Origin: Kineosphaera sp039812485
GTDB lineage: Bacteria > Actinomycetota > Actinomycetes > Actinomycetales > Dermatophilaceae
Length of the DNA stretch: 7,182 bases
NCBI GenBank assembly: GCA_039812485.1
Contig: JBDIAP010000183.1
Span: 1-7,182 of the forward strand
Direction: 5' to 3'
Both the position numbers and the translations under genes were made by a program. The notes beneath the pieces were generated by a model. That model ran no database searches. It worked only from the letters and a program-made list of their open reading frames with translations, and was not told where the DNA came from. Of this stretch, positions 1 through 7,182 are shown one piece after another (position 1 is the stretch's first letter; each line of letters starts with the position of its first letter).

Positions 1-14
1 GGGGTCCTCGTCGC

Positions 15-51
15 GACCCCTGGCGTCGCCGCGTGGCGGACGCCAGGGGTC
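15..51 (-). terminator. Strong stem-loop downstream of glgP, likely terminator
   Basis: A perfect 13-bp inverted repeat, GACCCCTGGCGTC (15-27) with GACGCCAGGGGTC (39-51), encloses an 11-base loop that can itself form a few more pairs. It starts 25 bases beyond the glgP stop codon, where an intrinsic terminator is expected. No T-run follows on the minus strand in the 14 bases left before the window edge (GCGACGAGGACCCC). It is therefore not a textbook rho-independent terminator, although U-poor hairpin terminators are commonly proposed in high-GC actinobacteria. It could equally serve a convergent gene beyond the left edge. Confidence 0.6.
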
Positions 52-76
52 CCGGAGCGCCTGCCGGTGGGCCGGC

Positions 77-2641
<2,565 letters not shown>

Positions 2642-2645
2642 GTTG

Positions 2646-2651
2646 CCTCCT
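2646..2651 (-). promoter_or_regulatory. Shine-Dalgarno of glgP
   Basis: AGGAGG on the minus strand, 4 bases before the ATG at 2641. It fixes the start and shows that the Pro-rich N-terminal extension is probably translated. Confidence 0.8.
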
Positions 2652-2669
2652 ACTCAGGGACCAAACGAG

Positions 2670-2698
2670 ATCGCGGGCCGCCCTGGGCGGCCCGCGAT
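2670..2698 (-). promoter_or_regulatory. Perfect GC-rich hairpin in the glgP leader
   Basis: The arms ATCGCGGGCCGCC (2670-2682) and GGCGGCCCGCGAT (2686-2698) are exact reverse complements around a 3-base loop. The hairpin ends 28 bases upstream of the glgP ATG and about 18 bases from its ribosome site. If a promoter lies upstream, it sits in the 5' untranslated leader. Alternatively it is a terminator for upstream transcription, but then almost no room is left for a glgP promoter. No T-run follows on either strand. Confidence 0.65.
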
Positions 2699-2711
2699 GG
2701 CTCCGAGGCGG

Positions 2712-2717
2712 ACTTTA
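2712..2717 (-). promoter_or_regulatory. Possible -10 element for glgP
   Basis: TAAAGT on the minus strand (within CGATAAAGTCC) fits the TANNNT form of actinobacterial housekeeping -10 boxes and is one of the few AT-rich spots in this gap. No good -35 hexamer is seen 16-19 bases upstream. If used, transcription would begin near 2705 and the hairpin at 2670-2698 would lie at the extreme 5' end of the glgP message. Confidence 0.25.
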
Positions 2718-2913
2718 TCGGTTGCGCGGCGAGCGCGGCGGACGGATCGGTGTTCGAGCAGGTTCGCCGCTGGTGATCCGGTGCGGTCTCGCCGCCCTCA
2801 TCGACGGCCCGCGCACGGGGGCGCCTGGGCCTGGGGTCAGGTCGGCGTGCTCGCGGTGTCGGCACGGCGACCCGTGGGCTTGCCGGCGAGGGCGTCGCCC
2901 ACCCGGACGCCGA

Positions 2914-2933
2914 CGTCGAGGGGATCCTCGACG
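2914..2933 (-). terminator. Possible terminator after kbl
   Basis: An 8-bp inverted repeat, CGTCGAGG (2914-2921) and CCTCGACG (2926-2933), surrounds a 4-base loop 37 bases past the kbl stop codon, a sensible place for the end of the tdh-kbl transcript. No T-run follows, so this rests on position and the dyad only. Confidence 0.3.
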
Positions 2934-2970
2934 CCGCGCTGCGTCTCCTCGACGGTCCGCTGGCGAATGA

Positions 2971-4188
<1,218 letters not shown>

Positions 4189-4196
4189 GCCAGGGG

Positions 4197-4202
4197 CTCC
4201 TT
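4197..4202 (-). promoter_or_regulatory. Shine-Dalgarno of kbl
   Basis: AAGGAG on the minus strand, 8 bases before the kbl ATG (4188) and directly after the tdh stop codon (4204-4206). This supports translation of kbl from a tdh-kbl message. Confidence 0.8.
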
Positions 4203-4203
4203 T

Positions 4204-5250
4204 TCAGCTCCAGTCCATGACGACCTTGCCGCACTCGCCCGATCGGGCCGCGGCAAAGGCGTCCTGCCAGTTCTCGGCAGGGAAACGGTGGGTGATCGCC
4301 GACGCGACGGCGTCGCGCAGGGTCTGCGAGGTCTGCAGCATCGAGCTCATCGCATACCAGGTGTCGAACATCTCGCGACCGTAGATGCCCTTGAGCGTGA
4401 TCATGTGCGTGATGACCCGACCCCAGTTGATGGGGAAGTCGCTCTTGGGCAGCCCGAGCAGCCCGACGCGGGCGCCGTGGTTGAGGTTGTCGATCATCTC
4501 GGCGAGGGCGGCCGGGTTGCCCGACATCTCGAAGCCGAGGTCGAAGCCCTCGCGCATGCCGAGGTCGCCCTGGGCGTCCGCGATCCGCTCCTTGGCGACG
4601 TTGATGACGCGGTCGGCACCGGCCCGGCGGGCCAGGTCGAGCCGGAAGTCCGAGACATCGGTGACGCACACGTAGCGAGCCCCGGCGTGCCGGGCGATGG
4701 CCGCCGCCATGACGCCGATCGGCCCGGCGCCCGTGATGAGCACGTCCTCGCCGACCAGCGGCCACTGCAGCACCGTGTGGGTCGCGTTGCCCAGCGGGTC
4801 GAACACCGCCCCGAGGTCGGGGTCGAGGTCGGCGGGCTGCACCCAGGCGTTGCTCGCGGGGATGACGACGTAGTCGGCGAACGCCCCGTCGCGGTTGACG
4901 CCGACGCTGCTCGTGTTGATGCAGACGTGGCGGCGGCCGGCGCGGCAGTTGCGGCAGTGGCCGCAGACGACGTGCCCCTCGCCGGAGACGCGGTCACCGA
5001 CCCGCACCGTCGCGATCGCCTCGACGTCGTCGCCGATCTGCACGACCTCGCCGTAGAACTCGTGGCCGATGACCAGCGGCGGCCTGACGTTCGCCTCCGT
5101 CCAGTCGTCCCACTGCTCCAGGTGCAGGTCGGTGCCGCACAGGCCGGCCCGCAGCACGCGGACCTTGACGTCGCGGGGGCCGCAGACGGGCTCGGGGCGG
5201 TCGACGAGCTCGAGGCCGGGGCCGGCGGTCAGCTTGGTGAGCGCGCGCAT
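4204..5250 (-). CDS. tdh: L-threonine 3-dehydrogenase (zinc, NAD-dependent)
   Basis: A medium-chain zinc dehydrogenase that oxidises L-threonine to 2-amino-3-ketobutyrate with NAD+, the substrate of Kbl next door. With the ATG at 5250 it has 348 residues (E. coli Tdh: 341). Catalytic zinc ligands are C38, H63 and E64 (GHE); H93 in SGEGHVVCGHC matches the conserved active-site histidine; the structural zinc cysteines are C96, C99, C102 and C110. The Rossmann motif GAGPIG spans 174-179, and D198 at the end of the next strand fits NAD preference. IKGIYGREMF of E. coli Tdh appears as LKGIYGREMF (286-295). An in-frame TTG at 5259 would add three residues, but GGAGAAG (5260-5266) abuts that TTG and lies 9 bases from the ATG. 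MRALTKL also aligns with the E. coli start MKALSKL, so the ATG is chosen. Confidence 0.97.
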   Translation of the reverse strand: MRALTKLTAGPGLELVDRPEPVCGPRDVKVRVLRAGLCGTDLHLEQWDDWTEANVRPPLVIGHEFYGEVVQIGDDVEAIATVRVGDRVSGEGHVVCGHCRNCRAGRRHVCINTSSVGVNRDGAFADYVVIPASNAWVQPADLDPDLGAVFDPLGNATHTVLQWPLVGEDVLITGAGPIGVMAAAIARHAGARYVCVTDVSDFRLDLARRAGADRVINVAKERIADAQGDLGMREGFDLGFEMSGNPAALAEMIDNLNHGARVGLLGLPKSDFPINWGRVITHMITLKGIYGREMFDTWYAMSSMLQTSQTLRDAVASAITHRFPAENWQDAFAAARSGECGKVVMDWS

Positions 5251-5259
5251 GTGAGTCAA

Positions 5260-5266
5260 CTTCTCC
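5260..5266 (-). promoter_or_regulatory. Shine-Dalgarno deciding the tdh start
   Basis: GGAGAAG on the minus strand lies 9 bases upstream of the ATG at 5250. It directly touches the alternative TTG at 5259, which is too close for initiation there. Confidence 0.7.
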
Positions 5267-5271
5267 GTTTT

Positions 5272-5297
5272 CAGGTTGCAGGTGCAGGTTGCAGGGG
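5272..5297. repeat. Two-copy 13-bp tandem repeat upstream of tdh
   Basis: CAGGTTGCAGGTG (5272-5284) is followed at once by CAGGTTGCAGGGG (5285-5297), matching at 12 of 13 positions. Each unit is built from two CAGGT/G-like half-units. It sits just upstream of the tdh ribosome site, between the symporter stop and tdh. It could be a simple slippage repeat or a tandem protein-binding site. Confidence 0.7.
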
Positions 5298-5301
5298 GTG
5301 T

Positions 5302-5325
5302 GCCCGCGATTCGCCGGTCGTGGGC
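5302..5325. terminator. Weak stem-loop between symporter and tdh
   Basis: GCCCGCGA (5302-5309) and TCGTGGGC (5318-5325) form an 8-bp stem around 8 bases. On the plus-strand transcript all positions pair (one G-U); on the minus-strand transcript, the one that matters for these genes, there is an A-C mismatch and no T-run follows. At best it is a weak attenuating structure, so co-transcription of symporter and tdh remains plausible. Confidence 0.2.
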
Positions 5326-5332
5326 GTCGGTG

Positions 5333-6604
5333 TCAGGCTGTCGCGAGCTCGGGCTGGGTGTCGGTGCCCGCGGCCCCGCCCTGACGGAAGCGTGTGCCGG
5401 TGATGAGGCGGTTCATGATCGCCGCGATCGCGCCGTCGCCGGTGACGTTCGTCGCGGTGCCGAAGGAGTCGATGGCGATGTAGGTCGCGATCATGAGCCC
5501 GACCTGTGGCTCGGTGAAGCCGAGCATCGAGGTGAGCAGGCCGGCGGCCGTCATGATCGCGCCGCCCGGCACGCCGGGGGCGGCGACCATCGTGATGCCG
5601 AGCATGAAGATGAAGCCCGCGATGGCCGCGGCGTTGATCGGCATGCCCGACAGCATCATGATCGCCAGCGCGAAGCTCGTGATCTTCACCGTCGAGCCGG
5701 CGAGGTGGATCGTTGCGCACAGCGGCACGACGAACGAGGCGACGGGCTCGCTGACGCCCATCTTCATCGCCTGGCGCAGCGTCACGGGGATCGTCGCGGC
5801 CGAGGACGACGTGCCGAGCGCGGTGGCGTAGGCCGGCAGCATCGTCTTGAGCATGACCAGCGGGTTGCGCCCGAAGACGGCCCCGGAGACCGTGAACTGC
5901 AGGAGCAGCATGACGACGGTCAGCGCGAAGACGAAGGCCACGACGCCGAGGAACGTCGAGATGATCGAGAAGGCCTCGCCGGTCGCCGACATGTTGAGGA
6001 AGATGCCGAAGATGTAGAGCGGCAGCAGCGGGATGAGGGTGACGCGAATGACGAGATCGACGATCTCGCGAAACTCCACGAACCCGCGGTGCAGCACGTC
6101 ACCCTTGATGAACGTGAGGAAGACGCCGAGCAGGAAGCTGAGCACGAGGGCCGTCATGACGCTGAAGACCGGCGGCATCTCGACCGTGAAGAAGGCGCCG
6201 AGGAGCGCGTCCTCCGGGTTCGCCGCCGTCGTCATCGACCGGCCCGCGAGCAGGCTCGGCAGCACCAGCATGCTCGCCGCGAAGGCGAGGAAGCCGGCGA
6301 AGAGCGTCGACCCGTAGGCGATCGCGGCCGTGATGCCGAGCCACTTGCCGGCGCCCTGGCCGAGCTCGGAGATCGCCGGCGTGATGAGCCCGACGATGAT
6401 GAGCGGGATGATGAAGCCGAGATAGTTGCTGAACAGCCCGTTGAACGTCGCGAAGACCCGCACGAGCCAGTCGGGGAAGACGAGCCCGCAGCCGATGCCG
6501 AGGACGATGGCGATGAGCACCCAGGCCAGCAGGCCGAGCCTGCGTCGTCGGGGTGTGGCGGAGGGGGAGGAGGGGCTACTCGTCGTCGAGTCGGTGTGCG
6601 CCAT
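5333..6604 (-). CDS. DAACS-family Na+-coupled symporter, probably neutral amino acid (Ser/Thr-like)
   Basis: An inner-membrane secondary transporter of the dicarboxylate/amino acid:cation symporter family (GltPh, SstT, DctA fold), 423 residues. Hydrophobic segments start near residue 24 and run through most of the chain. Core motifs are the serine-rich HP1 tip GTSSSAATIP (264-273), TM7 PLCATIHLAGS (294-304), HP2 APGVPGG (342-348) and TM8 DSFGTATNVTGD (379-390). In TM8, D379, T383, N386 and D390 match GltPh D394, T398, N401 and D405, but G382 replaces R397, which binds the acidic side chain. SstT and ASCT-type neutral transporters also lack this Arg. An upstream in-frame ATG at 6751 would add 49 Arg/Pro-rich residues across the regulatory dyad and has no ribosome site. 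The ATG at 6604 is preferred, though its own GGGAAGG is 12 bases away. Family is sure; substrate is inferred. Confidence 0.9.
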   Translation of the reverse strand: MAHTDSTTSSPSSPSATPRRRRLGLLAWVLIAIVLGIGCGLVFPDWLVRVFATFNGLFSNYLGFIIPLIIVGLITPAISELGQGAGKWLGITAAIAYGSTLFAGFLAFAASMLVLPSLLAGRSMTTAANPEDALLGAFFTVEMPPVFSVMTALVLSFLLGVFLTFIKGDVLHRGFVEFREIVDLVIRVTLIPLLPLYIFGIFLNMSATGEAFSIISTFLGVVAFVFALTVVMLLLQFTVSGAVFGRNPLVMLKTMLPAYATALGTSSSAATIPVTLRQAMKMGVSEPVASFVVPLCATIHLAGSTVKITSFALAIMMLSGMPINAAAIAGFIFMLGITMVAAPGVPGGAIMTAAGLLTSMLGFTEPQVGLMIATYIAIDSFGTATNVTGDGAIAAIMNRLITGTRFRQGGAAGTDTQPELATA

Positions 6605-6629
6605 TGCTGTTTCAGGCCTTCCCAAGCGG

Positions 6630-6645
6630 CATGCGCCATCGCATG
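6630..6645. promoter_or_regulatory. 6-bp dyad just upstream of the symporter
   Basis: CATGCG (6630-6635) and CGCATG (6640-6645) are exact reverse complements with a 4-base spacer. It ends 25 bases before the symporter ATG, next to the weak GGGAAGG ribosome site. It could be an operator or a small hairpin in the leader RNA. Confidence 0.4.
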
Positions 6646-6696
6646 TCGGGCAGTCGTGGACGGGCAGCCGATCCGGTGGTCGCGGCGGGATGGTCG

Positions 6697-6713
6697 TGTG
6701 TCGCTCGGACACA
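6697..6713. promoter_or_regulatory. Candidate LysR-type regulator binding site
   Basis: TGTGTC (6697-6702) and GACACA (6708-6713) are perfect inverted arms around a 5-base spacer. The inner part runs T (6699) to A (6711) with 11 bases between, the T-N11-A form with dyad symmetry typical of LysR-type regulators. It lies 93 bases from the symporter ATG and 98 from the regulator ATG, between the divergent genes, as expected for an autoregulated divergent pair. Confidence 0.6.
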
Positions 6714-6800
6714 GGGGTCTTCGCACGGGCCGGGCTGCTCGCTCTCATCATGGGCGCTGGGCCGAGTGCGCGAAAGAGGGCACTTGCTACGCCGGGTGTT

Positions 6801-6806
6801 TAGTCT
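6801..6806 (+). promoter_or_regulatory. -10 element of a leaderless regulator transcript
   Basis: TAGTCT fits the TANNNT consensus and ends 5 bases before the regulator ATG, so transcription would start at or next to the A of ATG. No purine-rich ribosome site precedes the ATG. This combination is the known signature of leaderless genes in actinobacteria. No clear -35 is seen at the right distance; TTGCTA (6784-6789) is only 11 bases away. Confidence 0.45.
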
Positions 6807-6811
6807 CGCTT

Positions 6812-7182
6812 ATGGAACTGCACCAGTTGCGGGTGCTGCGTGAGCTCACCGAGCGCGGCAGCGTGCGGGCGGCCGCGCAGGCCCTCTACATCACGCCGTC
6901 GGCGGTGTCGCAACATCTCAAGGCGTTGCAGCGCAGCGCGGGCACCCCGCTGGTGACCCACGAGGGGCGTCGGCTCGTGCTCACCGATGCCGGGCGCGCG
7001 CTGGCTGCCGCCGCCGTCGAGGTAGAGCGATCGATGGCCCTGGCCCGCAACGCGATCGAGCGCGACGCGGACCGCTGCGACCGGGTCGTGACGATCGCGG
7101 CCTTCCCCAGCGCGGGCCGCGTCTTCCTGCCGCGGATCGCCGCGCGCTTCGCCGGGGTCGACGGGCACGTTGTCGACGGGCA
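6812..7182 (+). CDS. LysR-family transcriptional regulator (N-terminal part, cut by window edge)
   Basis: The first 123 codons are present and the frame is open at the right edge. The start MELHQLRVLRELTERGSVRAAA is a typical LysR winged helix-turn-helix (about residues 2-60); the recognition helix lies around TPSAVSQHLKAL (28-39), with the wing THEGRRLVLTDAGRAL (49-64). A linker helix follows (about 61-87), and the effector-binding domain begins near RVVTIAAFPSAGRVFLPRIAARF (91-113). Full members are about 300 residues, so over half is outside the window. It is divergent from the symporter, with a T-N11-A dyad between them, suggesting control of the symporter and possibly tdh-kbl. The ligand cannot be told from this part. 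The ATG has no ribosome site but a -10-like element right before it, so it may be leaderless. Confidence 0.93.
   Translation, partial: MELHQLRVLRELTERGSVRAAAQALYITPSAVSQHLKALQRSAGTPLVTHEGRRLVLTDAGRALAAAAVEVERSMALARNAIERDADRCDRVVTIAAFPSAGRVFLPRIAARFAGVDGHVVDG

Larger units (their letters stand above)
2642..2970. other. 329-base intergenic region between kbl and glgP
   Basis: No gene with a credible start and ribosome site was found on either strand. Reading from kbl toward glgP, it contains an 8-bp dyad (2914-2933), a 44-codon stretch with coding-like third positions but no normal start (2837-2968), a TAAAGT element that might be a -10 box (2712-2717), a perfect 13-bp-arm hairpin (2670-2698) and the glgP ribosome site. 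The spacing suggests glgP is transcribed separately from tdh-kbl, but read-through cannot be excluded. Confidence 0.6.
6605..6811. promoter_or_regulatory. Divergent control region between symporter and lysR-type gene
   Basis: This 207-base region separates two divergently transcribed genes. It holds a T-N11-A dyad (6697-6713), a second dyad near the symporter start (6630-6645) and a TANNNT element at the regulator start (6801-6806). No convincing -10/-35 pair was found for the symporter. The layout is the usual one for a LysR-type regulator controlling its neighbour. Confidence 0.6.

Noticed and set aside
2650..2865. 71-codon minus-strand frame ahead of glgP with a GTG start
   Set aside because: Its third positions are not GC-biased as in real genes here, it runs through the perfect hairpin, and no ribosome site precedes it.
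5251..5259. TTG start for tdh giving three more residues
   Set aside because: The Shine-Dalgarno abuts the TTG, while the ATG at 5250 has correct spacing and matches the E. coli Tdh N-terminus.
5271..5720. 149-codon minus-strand frame running past the symporter stop
   Set aside because: It is a His/Arg/Asp-rich out-of-frame shadow of the symporter.
6671..6691. ATCC-N13-GGAT inverted repeat as a second regulator site
   Set aside because: The arms are only 4 bp and the spacing does not fit T-N11-A; such repeats are expected by chance at this GC content.
6605..6751. Longer symporter beginning at the ATG at 6751
   Set aside because: The extra 49 residues are Arg/Pro/Cys-containing and not membrane-like, no ribosome site precedes them, and they would cover both regulatory dyads.
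6784..6806. TTGCTA and TAGTCT as a -35/-10 promoter pair for the regulator
   Set aside because: The 11-base spacer is too short for a sigma-70-type pair; only the -10 element is kept.

Overview
The window is very GC-rich, and its coding frames end almost every codon in G or C. Together with a leaderless-looking gene start, this points to a chromosomal segment of a high-GC Actinomycetota; no finer placement is justified from sequence alone. It holds four complete genes on the minus strand and one gene on the plus strand cut by the right edge. No mobile elements, CRISPR arrays, tRNAs or rRNAs were seen.

Reading the minus strand in its own direction (right to left), the first gene is a DAACS-family sodium-coupled symporter (5333-6604). 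It is followed after 82 bases by L-threonine 3-dehydrogenase (tdh, 4204-5250) and, only 15 bases later, by 2-amino-3-ketobutyrate CoA ligase (kbl, 2971-4188). Tdh and Kbl catalyse successive steps: threonine to 2-amino-3-ketobutyrate, then to glycine plus acetyl-CoA. The symporter lacks the arginine that reads an acidic side chain in aspartate/glutamate transporters but keeps the amino-group ligands. A neutral amino acid such as threonine or serine is therefore a reasonable substrate, and the three genes look like an uptake-plus-catabolism unit. The gene pairing is well known; the transporter assignment is inference.

A LysR-type regulator (6812 to the right edge) is divergent from the symporter. 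The 207-base gap between them contains a perfect 6-bp dyad with a T-N11-A core, the classical LysR-type binding-site form, about midway between the two starts. This makes the regulator the best candidate for controlling the transporter, and perhaps tdh-kbl. Its own start looks leaderless.

Downstream of kbl lies a 329-base stretch without a convincing gene (2642-2970). It holds a possible terminator near kbl, a possible -10 element, and a perfect 13-bp-arm hairpin just ahead of glgP. glgP (77-2641) encodes a full glycogen/maltodextrin phosphorylase with all key residues and a non-conserved Pro-rich N-terminal extension; it is metabolically separate from the threonine genes. A strong stem-loop follows its stop at the left edge.

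Overall this is a mostly ordinary metabolic region. I see no undescribed system; the points worth attention are the regulatory dyads, the unusual ligand residues of the symporter, and the glgP leader hairpin.
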